Source: Polyodon spathula
Lineage: Eukaryota; Chordata; Actinopteri; Acipenseriformes; Polyodontidae
NCBI RefSeq assembly: GCF_017654505.1
Contig: NC_054534.1
Span: 48,186,788 to 48,250,787 of the forward strand
Reading direction: 5' to 3'
Length of the DNA stretch: 64,000 bases
In this document: piece by piece, positions 23,832 through 33,961 of the stretch
Layout of the letters: each line of letters begins with the position of its first letter
How positions within the stretch are numbered: position 1 is the stretch's first letter
Position numbers and translations under genes: made by a program
Notes under the pieces: model-generated
What the model was told of the DNA's origin: nothing
What the model saw: the letters and a program-made list of their open reading frames with translations, nothing else
The model's database searches: none

Positions 23832-24690
23832 TCAGTCTGCTACGGGTTCACAGGAGTTTTGCTGACGCCCCGCTGGCACTGTGCGCTCTGCAGCTCTGCC
23901 CTTCCGCTGAATTCGTGTCTTTTTCGCTACTACCTCCACCATTCTCAGTAGCATTATCCTCCGAGCATCGCTGGGTCTCTTTGCTCTGCTCCGGTTTCCC
24001 TCTGGATCGCCCCCTCTGCGACTCGCTTCCTCCCGCTCACCCCCAACACCCCCCGACTTCCTCCCCGCCAGCATCGCCCTGATCCTGCCCTGTCTCCGCT
24101 CTAGCCTCCTTTCTCGGGCAGGCTTTCCTCTGGTGTCCCTGTTCTCCACAGTAAAAACACCTCATCGTTTCGGAACTGACGAACACCACACAATTCATCC
24201 CTTCTACATTAAAATTCCAGGCTACATTAATGACTTGATTTGGATCTTTTAGTAAGACAAACGCCTGCCTTCTAAACGACATGACGTGCCTAACGCTGTT
24301 ATTTTTGCAACCCCAGCGGGATTCCCTTAATCGGGGACACAAGTTTACCAAAACAAGCTAAATTCTTTTCTAATTGCTCATTTTTTAAAAACGGAGGCAC
24401 ATTAGAAATAATAACTTTCGTAACCGGGGTTACTAGAGGGGAAACCTGAACAAATTCACCTTTCACTGTAAATCCTTCCTCTACCAGCTTGTGTACCAGA
24501 GACACCTCCACTAAAAATATTACCAGCGCTTTATTCATTCTTGACGCCGACATAATATTTTCAAACCCCACCACCTCTCCTACTGCCAGCAGGCACTCCT
24601 CCACCGAAACCCCGGGGTCAGGCAGGCAACGGACCCCGTGTCGGCGGGTGAGAGCCCCCAGCCCTCCTGAACGAGACCCCATAACGGGAT
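23832..24690 (-). pseudogene. Tx1-like LINE ORF1 with zinc knuckle
   Basis: Minus-strand frame from an ATG near 24682 (MGSRSGGLGAL). An N-terminal RNA-binding-like part (KVIISNVPPFLKNEQLEKNL) is followed, after a frameshift near 24305, by VMSFRRQAFVLL and one CCHC knuckle CFYCGEQGHQRKAC (about 24125-24167). A charged arginine-rich tail completes it. This is the usual ORF1 plan in Tx1-type LINEs, where the product binds element RNA. The frame is broken, and the gap to ORF2 (about 440 bp) holds no other gene. Confidence 0.8.
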
Positions 24691-24699
24691 CTCCAAACA

Positions 24700-24911
24700 C
24701 CCTCCAAACAAACAAACAAAACACACACACACACTAACCTAAACAAACAAACACACAAAAAAAAAAAAAACAACTAAGTAAATATCAAACAAAACAAAAA
24801 CAAACAAAATAAATAAATAAATAAATAAATAGATAAATAAATAAAGTTTTAAATTTCCCGGTCCTACCGCACCGGCGTTCCACCTCTCTGCAAGCCCTTC
24901 CCACAATCCTC

Positions 24912-24980
<69 letters not shown>

Positions 24981-25003
24981 AAGAAAGAAAGAAAGATTGT
25001 GTG
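24700..25003. repeat. simple repeats (CAAA)n, (AAAT)n, (GA)n
   Basis: (AC)n and (CAAA)n near 24700-24800, (AAAT)n near 24805-24845, and a long (GA)n run at about 24915-24976 grading to (GAAA)n. They lie at the 5' end of the Tx1-like LINE and are probably partly its 5' UTR. Confidence 0.8.
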
Positions 25004-25514
25004 ACAGAGTGGGTTGTGGGATGTATGGTAAAGTATGTAACAGTGCATACATAAGTAACAGAATGAAAACAATCCTGACTCCACAATAAATAACTCTGTA
25101 TACTGAGTACTATGTGTAGTGGGGTAAAATGGCTGCCGACTAAAAGACTATGTTTCCCAGGAGGCTATGGTCAAAGTTAACTGTGTAACAGGACACAGCT
25201 GTTTCTTGTTAGGGTGGTGTTCTGTCTGTATAAAGCCAGCCCTGAATCTAGTTCAAGGGAGAGACTACCATGGAGAAGGTTGTAAAGAGAGAGACTACCA
25301 GGGAGAAGGTTGTAAAGGCAGAGAAAGTTTCTGAAAGATTTCTGTAAGTACTCCAGAAGAAGTTACTGTGTGGAATAGTTGTGCTGTTGGTAAAGGTTAC
25401 CAATTGTTTTCTGTACAAGGAAACAGCCTAGCCCATCTGTTCATCTGGGCAGTGGATTTGGATAAACCTGATCAAATTGTACCCATAGTGAAATTGACTC
25501 TACAGAGAGCTTAG
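25004..25514 (+). mobile_element. probable LTR, interrupted by CR1
   Basis: Begins TGTGACAGAG (about 25004), like other LTRs here, and carries a TATAAAG box at 25229-25235. An approximately 31 bp duplication (gagactaccatggagaaggt) lies at 25258-25318. The sequence is cut at 25514 by the CR1 3' tail. It may resume at 27235-27345, just before integrase sequence of a plus-strand Gmr1-like element. That would make it the 5' LTR of that element. No direct proof. Confidence 0.45.
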
Positions 25515-27234
25515 GAGAACATAAGAACATAAGAACATAAGAAAGTTTACAAACGAGAGGAGGCCATTCGGCCCATCTTGCTCGTTTGGTTGTTAGTAGC
25601 TTATTGATCCCAAAATCTCATCAAGCAGCTTCTTGAAGGATCCCAGGGTGTCAGCTTCAACAACATTACTGGGGAGTTGATTCCAGACCCTCACAATTCT
25701 CTGTGTAAAAAAGTGTCTCCTATTTTCTGTTCTGAATGCCCCTTTTTCTAAACTCCATTTGTGACCCCTGGTCCTTGTTTCTTTTTTCAGGCTGAAAAAG
25801 TCCCTTGCGTCGACACTGTCAATACCTTTTAGAATTTTGAATGCTTGAATTAGGTCGCCACGTAGTCTTCTTTGTTCAAGACTGAACAGATTCAATTCTT
25901 CTAGCCTGTCTGCATATGACATGCCTTTTAAGCCCGGAATAATTCTGGTCGCTCTTCTTTGCACTCTTTCTAGAGCAGCAATATCTTTTTTATAGCGAGG
26001 TGACCAGAACTGCACACAATATTCAAGATGAGGTCTTACAAGTGCATTGTACAGTTTTAACATTACTTCCCTTGATTTAAATTCAACACTTTTCACAATG
26101 TATCCGAGTATCTTGTTAGCCTTTTTTATAGCTTCCCCACATTGCCTAGATGAAGACATTTCTGAGTCAACAAAAACTCCTAGGTCTTTTTCATAGATTC
26201 CTTCTCCAATTTCAATATCTCCCATATGATATTTATAATGTACATTTTTATTTCCTGCGTGCAGTACCTTACACTTTTCTCTATTAAATGTCATTTGCCA
26301 TGTATCTGCCCAGTTCTGAATCTTGTCTAGATCATTTTGAATGACCTTTGCTGCTGCAACAGTGTTTGCCACTCCTCCTACTTTTGTGTCGTCTGCAAAT
26401 TTAACAAGTTTGCTTACTATACCAGAATCTAAATCATTAATGTAGATTAGGAATAGCAGAGGACCTAATACTGATCCCTGTGGTACACCACTGGTTACCA
26501 CACTCCATTCTGAGGTTTTTCCTCTAATCAGTACTTTCTGTTTTCTACATGTTAACCACTCCCTAATCCATGTACATGTGTTTCCTTGAATCCCAACTGC
26601 GTTCAGTTTGAGAATTAATCTTTTGTGCGGGACTTTGTCAAAAGCTTTCTGGAAATCTAAATAAACCATGTCATATGCTTTGCAATTATCCATTATCGAT
26701 GTTGCATCCTCAAAAAAATCAAGCAAGTTAGTTAGGCACGATCTCCCTTTCCTAAAACCATGTTGACTGTCTCCCAGTACCCTGTTACCATATAGGTAAT
26801 TTTCCATTTTGGATCTTATTATAGTTTCCATAAGTTTGCATATAATAGAAGTCAGGCTTACTGGTCTGTAGTTACCTGGTTCAGTTTTGTTTCCCTTTTT
26901 GTGGATCGGTATTACGTTTGCAATTTTCCAGTCTGTCGGTACCACCCCTGTGTCAAGAGACTGCTGCATGATCTTGGTTAGCGGTTTGTAAATTACTTCT
27001 TTCATTTCTTTGAGTACTACTGGGAGGATCTCATCCGGCCCAGGGGATTTGTTTATTTTAAGAGCTCCTAGTCCCTTTAACACTTCTGCCTCAGTTATGC
27101 TAAAGTTATTTAAAACTGGATAGGAACTGGATGACATGTGGGGCATGTTGTCAGTATCTTCCTTTGTAAAAACTTGTGAAAAGTAATCATTTAACATATT
27201 TGCTATTTTTTTTTCTTCCTCTACGATTTTGCCA
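25515..27234 (-). mobile_element. CR1 LINE, 5' truncated, open 550-codon RT ORF
   Basis: The minus-strand element ends in three copies of an 8 bp tail (ttcttatg), the microsatellite-like 3' end typical of CR1 elements. The ORF (27245 to 25593) is uninterrupted. It runs from KIVEEEKKIANMLNDYFSQV through the RT blocks NKSPGPDEI, NYRPVSLTSIICKLMETII, QHGFRKGRSCLTNLL, VTSGVPQGSVLGPLLFLIYI and KFADDTKVGG (catalytic DD). It ends with a CR1 C-terminal domain (LERVQRRATRIIPGL). The endonuclease is missing because of 5' truncation at about 27234. The first residues (MGTPG) come from flanking sequence. Nearly identical to the copy at 58.2-59.9 kb. Confidence 0.93.
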
Positions 27235-27411
27235 GGTGTTCCCATTCAACGACCCAGGTTTGTATCAACTATTAAAAGAACGAAATCTTGCAGAGAACGT
27301 AGAGCTGATAAACACAGAGGGCGCCCTATAGGTCAAACAAAAGTTTTAGTGGGGTAACAAAATAAAAGAAACAGGAAAAGGGTTGGTGTACAGTGCAGCA
27401 TAGAGGATATT

Positions 27412-28025
27412 GTGCAGGAAACTGGGGAACAGACACTCGGTGACGGTGAGTCCGGACAAGCCCTATTAGATCAGTGGACGTTACCAGGTTCACAGTTTGC
27501 AAGGGATCAATTTAATGACCCCACTTTAGCTAATGTAAGAGAAAGAGTGGTAGAAATGAATGGGATAGCAGTCAAAGGGAGGCACAAGGGGGAGGGCAAT
27601 TTTTATATTGTAAAAAATGACCTCCTCTATCAGGTGACTCAAATTGATGGGGTCGAAGTGGAACAGTTGTTGGTTCCTCAGAGTCATAGGCTTACTGTTA
27701 TGAGACTTGCACACAGTCATCTGTTTGGTGCCCATCTTGGCAAAGAAAAAATAATACAACGGGTGCTGAAAAGGTTCTTTTGGTTAGGTCCATATAAACA
27801 TAGTGTTTTTGTGCTTCCTGTCTGGAGTGTCAATTACATGGGCCTAAAACTAAATTTAGACCCCCATTCATTCCCCTACCGGTCATAGAAGTTCCATTTG
27901 AGCCTATAGCTATGGATTTGGTGGGCCCGCTACTGAGGTCGGCTCGGGGCCATGAGTATATTTTAGCAGTCTTGGACTATGATACAAGGTATCCCGAAGC
28001 TGTACCTTTAAGAAATATAGCTTCT
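27412..28025 (+). pseudogene. Gmr1-like Ty3 integrase fragment (copy A)
   Basis: The plus-strand frame at 27412-27888 includes LLVPQSHRLTVMRLAHSHLF and RFFWLGPY, the HHCC zinc-binding start of Ty3-type integrase. The two histidines are kept, but the expected CxxC is lost (VLPVWSV). A second frame from 27912 (AMDLVGPLLRSARGHEYIL, then DYDTRYPEAVPL) opens the catalytic core. It is cut at about 28025 by a CR1 tail. Integrase inserts the cDNA into host DNA. RT of the same type follows downstream at 28497, so integrase precedes RT. Confidence 0.8.
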
Positions 28026-28491
28026 AAAAATATTGCTGCTCTAGAAAGAATGCAAAGAAGAGCGACCAAAATTATTCTGGGTTTAAAAGGCATGTCATAT
28101 GCAGACAGGCTAAAAGAATTGAATCTATTAAGTCTTGAACAAAGAAGACTATGCAGCGACCTGATTCAAGCATTCAAAATTCTAAACGGTATTGACAGTG
28201 TTGACCCAAGGGACGTTTTGGACCTGAAAAAAGAAACAAGGACAAGGGGTCACAAATGGAGACTAGACAAAGGGGCATTCAAAACAAAAAATAAGAGGCA
28301 ATTTTTTACACAGAGAATTGTGAGGGTCTGGAACCAACTCCCCAGTAATGTTGTTGAAGCTGACACCCTGGGATCCTTCAAGAACCTGCTTCATAAGATT
28401 CTGAGATCAATAATCTACTAACAACCAAACGATCAAGATAGACCAAATGGCCTCCTCTCGTTTGTAGACTTTCTTATGTTCTTATGTTCTT
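28026..28491 (+). mobile_element. CR1 LINE 3' fragment inside Gmr1-like element
   Basis: 5'-truncated CR1 starting at the ALERMQRRATKIILGLKG block and ending at the stop plus the tail ttcttatgttcttatgttct. The 130-codon stretch is open. It is more diverged from the 25.5 and 58.2 kb copies than they are from each other. It interrupts the Ty3 integrase frame. Confidence 0.9.
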
Positions 28492-29212
28492 ACCCAATAC
28501 CCAGAGTAGACAAGCTTATTTAGAGGTTGTATGAGGCAAAATTTCTGTCCACTTTGAATTTGACCTCTGGTTACTGGTAGATTCCCCTAACGCCATCAGC
28601 AAAAGAAAAACCTGCATTTATAATACTCTATGGCCTCTTTCGGTACACTGTAATGCCATATGGGTTACACAGAGCACCTGCCTCAATTCAGAGGTTAATG
28701 GATCGGGTGTTAACGTTGCATCTTTCCTGCGTTTCCGCCTATTTAGATGATTTAAAAATGACAATGAGGACTGGGAGTCTCACCTGGGTAAGGCAGAGGC
28801 GGTATTGGATACCCTTGGAGAGGCTTGGTTGACGACCAACCCTGCCAAGTGTCACATCAGGCTTACAAAATCCAAATATTTGGGGTATGTGGTGGGCAAT
28901 GGTGTAGTCAACCGCAGGTCAGGAAAGTCAAGGCCATCAAAAGTTGGCCTAAACCAAAAAAAACAAAAAATCAAGTCAGAGCATTTTTCGGTATAGTCGG
29001 GTATTACAGGCGGTTTGTTCCCGAGTTTGCCTCCATTGCAGCACCTCTGACCAGGGCAAGGACACCGAATATGGTTAAATGGGGGGGGACAGAAGATCAG
29101 GCATTTAACACTTTGAGGAATGCTTTATGTACTGACCCTGGTCTAATTGTGCCTGATTTTAAAATCGGTTTATCCTACAAACAGATGCGTCGAAAATTGG
29201 TGGTTATTTAGC
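28492..29212 (+). pseudogene. Gmr1-like Ty3 reverse transcriptase fragment (copy A)
   Basis: The plus strand, in changing frames, shows a YPIPRVDKL block (about 28497), YTVMPYGLHRAPASIQRLMD (about 28655), YLDD (about 28740), TTNPAKCHIRLTKSKYLGYV (about 28836) and VRAFFGIVGYYRRFVPEFAS followed by IAAPLTRA (about 28975-29060). This covers the RT palm and thumb and the start of RNase H. Stops and frameshifts make it inactive. Its position after integrase is the Ty1/copia-like order that defines Gmr1 elements among Ty3 elements. Confidence 0.82.
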
Positions 29213-29329
29213 ACTCCTTGTTGGAGTAGGTTTTTGTTTGTTTATTTTTCTGTTTCGCCACTGTACGTAATAACCATACGGGTCTTGGGTCGTCTTGCTC
29301 TGCCACACACCTCCCCCCATGTACAATGT

Positions 29330-30495
29330 ACTCCCCCCCCCCCCCCCCCCGAGTCCAATTGTGTCCCTTGGGTGGGCTGTTTTGGTGGGTGGTGGTGGGC
29401 GGGGTTGATGTCAGAGCCCCCAAGCCTTCTTTGGTTGAGGGGGCCCCGGATCTCCAAGGTAGTACGGCGATGGCGGCCCGGCTCCCTCTGGTGGTGGAGG
29501 CTGCGATGGCGGCCCGGCTCCATCTAGTGGCGGAGATGGAGGCGGCGACCCGGCTCCCTCTAGTGGCGGAGATGGAGGCGGCGACCCGGCTCCCTCTAGT
29601 GGCGGAGGCGGAGGGGGTGGCCCGGCTCCCTCTAGTGGCGGAGGCGGCGGCGACGGCGGACCCTCGGGAACCCTAGAAAACAAAAAGGAGACACCAGCAG
29701 TCCCAAGTGATGCGGAGCAGCAGGCAACCCCAGGCAATGCGGATGCATCATCCCTGAACGGTGCAAGGCAAGCATCCTTGGGCCATAGCTATCCCATCGC
29801 TGGCTCTGGGAGTGGCGGCTCCTCCCTCTCTGGCTCTGGGGGCGGCGGCAACTCCTCCCTCTCTGGCTCTGAGAGCGACGGCGGCTCCTCCCTCTCTGGC
29901 TCTCAGGACAGCATCTCCACCCTCTTTGTTGGAGTGACCGGGGCATCTCCCATGTCTACCGCCAGGTAATTAACCACCATGAGGGCAACCTCTGGCAAGG
30001 ACGCTGGGTGGTGTTGTTCCTCCCACTGTTCCCACCTCTCCCCATCTCGATGCCACAGTGTGTTGATCACTATGGGGAGATCGTGGACGAGGTCTGCCTC
30101 AAGGTGCATCAACCAGTCCCAGATCTCCCGGGACGGTGGTGAAGGTGATGGTGCTGGAGGTAGTGGGGTGGCCCCTGATCCCCGGGATGAATACTGCACC
30201 TCTTCCTGGGCCTGGTTGTAGGGGCATCCTGCCCAGTTGTGGCCGTCCTCCTCACACCGGCCACAGCAGTTTGCCGGTGGCACATCTGGGCAGGACCGCC
30301 AACGATGGTTCTCTTTCCCGCACCAGGAAGAGGCTGGCCAGGTCCTCCAGCGGTGGCTGCAGCAGCTTACATTTCTTCAGCTGCTGCTGCTTTTCCTGCC
30401 TTTGCCGCTGTCTGCTCTTTACCATTTAAAAAAAAAAAATGATCCCAAAAATTCAAATAAATAAATAAATACTGCTCTGAGCCTCTAGGTGGCGC
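29330..30495 (-). pseudogene. gag-like proline-rich ORF of LTR element B
   Basis: Minus-strand frame near 30283-29903 carries a CCHC knuckle CGRCEEDGHNWAGC (C-x2-C-x4-H-x4-C) and a tryptophan-rich EIWDWLMHLEADLV segment. Downstream frames (29411-29737) hold PPPPLEGAGSPPPSPP repeats. The plan (LTR, PBS, knuckle, proline-rich repeats, no pol) parallels element A at 17.0-20.1 kb. The 3' end is lost near a C-run (29333-29350), where the plus-strand Gmr1 copy A begins to be recognisable on the other side. Frames are broken. Confidence 0.6.
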
Positions 30496-30496
30496 T

Positions 30497-30514
30497 ATCC
30501 CACTGCTAACACCA
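30497..30514 (-). other. primer binding site, tRNA-Leu type
   Basis: On the minus strand tggtgttagcagtgggat starts two bases after the LTR end. It differs at two of 18 positions from the complement of a vertebrate tRNA-Leu 3' end (with CCA). This fixes the orientation of element B. Confidence 0.7.
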
Positions 30515-30516
30515 AA

Positions 30517-30932
30517 TGTGGCAGGCTGCCGAGTGGATAGAGGCCCAGAGACAGTCTGCAGTTCAAAAAAAATACTAATTTTATTATAAATAACACAAAA
30601 TAAACATGCACAAGGGCAAAATAAAAATCTTTAAACACAAAAAGAAAGACAACAAAACAAAAAAAACTTACAAAAATAAGGTTTCCAGGCTGGGCAATGC
30701 CTTCACTAGATTTAGCAAAATTCAAAAATCACAAACAACCACAAAAACCAACTTGCAGAGAACCGAGAAGCAGAGGCCTCCTTTTATGTCAGGTGGCTGG
30801 GCGCTGATTGATCGTTAATTTACCTAATCAACTAATCAACCCCAGCCACCTGAACATAATAAACCCAGGCAGGTAGGGGAAATTAACTCCATCCCTGCCA
30901 ATTTAAAAAGGGCAGAGCTTTGCTCTGCCACA
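30517..30932 (-). mobile_element. 5' LTR of element B
   Basis: 416 bp. On the minus strand it starts TGTGGCAGAGCAAAGCTCTG and ends CTGCCACA. It is followed by a tRNA-Leu-type PBS and a knuckle ORF. At its start it cuts a Tc1 transposase gene (30933-31350). The matching 3' LTR was not found in the window. Confidence 0.82.
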
Positions 30933-31350
30933 GTCCAGTTTCTGAGTTTTTTGGCCCAGGCAAGTCTCTTCCTCTTATTCTGTACTCTTAACAATGGTTT
31001 CTTTGCAGCAATTCTTCCAGTTAGGCCAGCTTCATGCAATCTCCTCTGAACAGTTGATGTTGAAACATCTGTACTTCTAGTAGCATTTAGCTGAGCTTGT
31101 ATTTCAGGGGCAGTTAATCACTGGTTTCTCAGACTTGTGACTCGAATTAACTTGTTCTCTGATTCTGAGGTCACCCTTGGCCTGCCCGACCTTGTTCAGT
31201 CCTCATGAGTGCCAGTTTCTTCAAATCGTTTGATGGTCTTGACAACAGCAGTTACAAACATTTTCAAAGTTCTTGCGATTTGTCTTAAAGATTGACCTCC
31301 ATCGTCTTTTTTTCTTTGCTTAACTGAGCATATTTTGCCATTTTCTGCTC
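30933..31350 (-). pseudogene. Tc1-like transposase, N-terminal part, cut by LTR
   Basis: The minus strand shows the helix-turn-helix region in broken frames, then LHEAGLTGRIAAKKPLL-type sequence and KRKRLAWAKKLRNWTV, the segment just before the first catalytic aspartate. It ends where LTR B starts at 30932. The catalytic part was not found to the left, so it was lost or moved when element B was truncated. Confidence 0.75.
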
Positions 31351-31796
31351 CCTTACATTCAGGAATGACAAACTTGTGCCTATACTACCTATATTTATAG
31401 TAATCATGGACCCTCACCTGTTAACAATAATTGGTGACAAAAGGTTAATTAGGTAACATGCTAGTTAACTCAGAGAACATCTAACAAAGACACTTTTATA
31501 CTTAGGCCAGTGTTCTAACACTGTGTTATACACATTTCAGACTTTTAGCTGACTTGGGCTTCAGACTGAAATCCCCTTGCTTTGGGTGACCATTTCATTG
31601 AAATTGAGAAGATTTACATTTTCATTTAAAAAATAAATAGTTGATTGGAATTCACTTATGATTATCAGCTTATATAAGTACACGTATCATATAATGAAAT
31701 ATTAAGTGTTTATAGACAAGTTTATACAGTTAAAAGCATAGATAATAATGAAAAACCTAGTTTCAAGCAGGTGTACTCACTAGTTTTTTCAATAGA
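31351..31796. other. intron, no gene
   Basis: May include the 5' UTR and outer end of the Tc1 element at 30933-31350. A clear terminal repeat was not located. Confidence 0.4.
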
Positions 31797-31826
31797 TATA
31801 TCTTATATAATATATATATATATATA

Positions 31827-31866
<40 letters not shown>
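31797..31866. repeat. (TA)n microsatellite
   Basis: About 65 bp of TA dinucleotides with two short breaks, directly beside the Tc1 end at 31867. TA-rich sequence is the Tc1 target. Confidence 0.95.
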
Positions 31867-31869
<3 letters not shown>

Positions 31870-32516
31870 GCTTGCAAAAGTATTCAGACCCCTGACCAAT
31901 TCTCTCATATTACTCAGTTACAAATGATACATTGAACTTTTGTTCTGTTTGATATTTTATTTTTAAACACTGAAACTCAGACTCAATTATTGTAAGGTGA
32001 CATTGGTTTTATGTTGGTAAATATTTTTAAGAAAAATAAAAAAACTGAAATATCTTGCTTGCATAAGTATTCAACCCCTGTGCTGTGGAAGCTCCCAGTT
32101 TGCACCGATGAAAGAAATTGCCCAAACGAGGACAGTTACCTTACCATTGGCCTCCACCTGTGAACCATTAAAGTTGCTGTCACATTTTCTGAATAAAAAC
32201 CCCACTGTTGAAGGATCATGGTAAGGCTGTGAATCTGAAGGAAAATGAAGACCAAAGAGCATTCTACAGAAGTCAGAGATAAAGTAATACAAATGCATAG
32301 ATTAGGGAAGGGGTACAAAATAATATCCAAGTGTTTGGATATACCAGTGAGCACAGTTGGATCAATAATCAGGAAGTGGAAGCTGCATCACACCATCCAG
32401 GCACTGCCTAGAAAAGGCCGTCCCTCAAAACTCAGAACTCAAACAAGAAGGAGACTTGTGAGAGATGCCATAGAGAGGCCAACAATCACTTTGAAGGAGC
32501 TACAGAGTATATAGAA
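31867..32516 (+). mobile_element. Tc1-like element, 5' part only
   Basis: Left end agtggcttgcaaaagtattc is a known style of Tc1 terminal repeat. A second copy of the motif (cttgcataagtattcaaccc, about 32058) gives the IR/DR layout. An 89-codon ORF (32245-32514) holds the DNA-binding region: EVRDKVIQMHRLGKGYKIIS, VSTVGSIIRKWK and RKGRPSKL, that is two helix-turn-helix units joined by a GRPR-like motif. It stops at KELQSI and the catalytic domain is missing, so the element is truncated at about 32516. Confidence 0.82.
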
Positions 32517-33961
32517 TAAGCATGTCAAACAATTGAAAGGTCAAGCTACACAGGCGGCACCATGGCCAAGAAACAGGGCATCATGAAGATCAGAAAAAAA
32601 GACCAGAAACAGGTAAATCTCTCGTTTTATCTGCAGTTTGCAGGATGTTCAACGGCAATCTGAAGTATTTTGTTTAGCAATGATTAGTTTTGGAGAAAGT
32701 GAGGATTTATTTTCAACAGACTACTTGGGTGCACTAGATTCATTGTATGAAAAAAGTTTCAAGAAATTTCAATAATATTTTTTGAAGATGCAAGCCCACT
32801 TTTTTTGTTTTAAAAAAATAATTAACAAATGCTGTATGTATGTGAAGATCACAACCAAGAGTTCACAGTGACAGCCAAACAATTAACAGATACTTGCAGA
32901 TTTGTATTTTCAGTGCATGACATATTGCTTTTTAAAGGAAATCAAGGCAGTGCCTGACCAAATGTGTTTTCGCATCCATTTTCAAGCTTTCACAGACTTT
33001 TGTTCAAATTCACAGTTTTCGTGACCTCCTGGGCCTCTGTGACAAAATCGTATCATTACTTTTAAGACAACTAAATTATAAAGCAATCGCATTTTATGAG
33101 TCAAATGGCAATTTGAAGTATTGAATATACTTATTTTATATAATATATTTATTGTAAATATTTATTTGGCAAACGTTAACTATATTGTGTCATAAAAATA
33201 CTGAATGAAGAGGCCTTTAAACCACTCACTGTATGCTTATTTTTACTATTTGCTATGGCTACTTCCAGCAGATTTCCTTGGGTATTAAAAATGTTTTGAA
33301 CAGAGCGCACACACTTAAAGCATTTCAGAAGCGCTACTAAGCTACTGCTTTCACCACCGTTGCATTGCCAAGCAGACACGCCTTTTTTTAGAATTTTCTG
33401 CACCTACTTGAGTCATATGACATAATGGTAATGATTAGGCATGCGATGAACTCCCGCCCCCACACAAGCCAACTGTGCAATCTATTGGCTACATCATTTT
33501 CTGGTTTGATTCAGGCATTGCAAAACATGGTAGTCTGACAGGAGAAAGAACCAATACAATACACAAAGTTCCCGTTAGATTCTGAAAGGACCGATCACCA
33601 TGTAGTTGTTGTCTTTTACGTGATTAGAAATTCCATGCATTTCCCTGTGCCCAACACAGTCGTGTGTGGTAGTGGATTGAGTAAGAGGTACTGCTGATTA
33701 GTGTGTCTCTTAATTACATATCATTGGCAGTGCTATATTGTAAATTTTTGATTAAAAGTGCTGGACAGCGAGAAAATATCGAACAACTGGTTGTAGACAT
33801 ATTAATGAAATGGAATAGAAAATAAATACATTCATTTAGATGCTTACGATCACAAAGGTCTGTAAAGGGTAGCCTAGTCACGTGACCTGGCGTCTCTTAC
33901 TACCAGCTTGTCTCATAACTCATTTTCATCTTGTCTTTATTCCATTTTATTTTCAACTCAA
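32517..33961. other. intron, no confirmed gene
   Basis: Mostly AT-rich intron. A short exon-like segment at 32562-32612 (ATG in good context, 17 codons, then gtaaat) is treated as a finding only. Nothing else recognised. Confidence 0.5.

Noticed and set aside
24739..25086. Minus-strand frame with long Ser-Leu repeats
   Set aside because: Translation of the (GA)n and (AAAT)n microsatellites; no protein signal.
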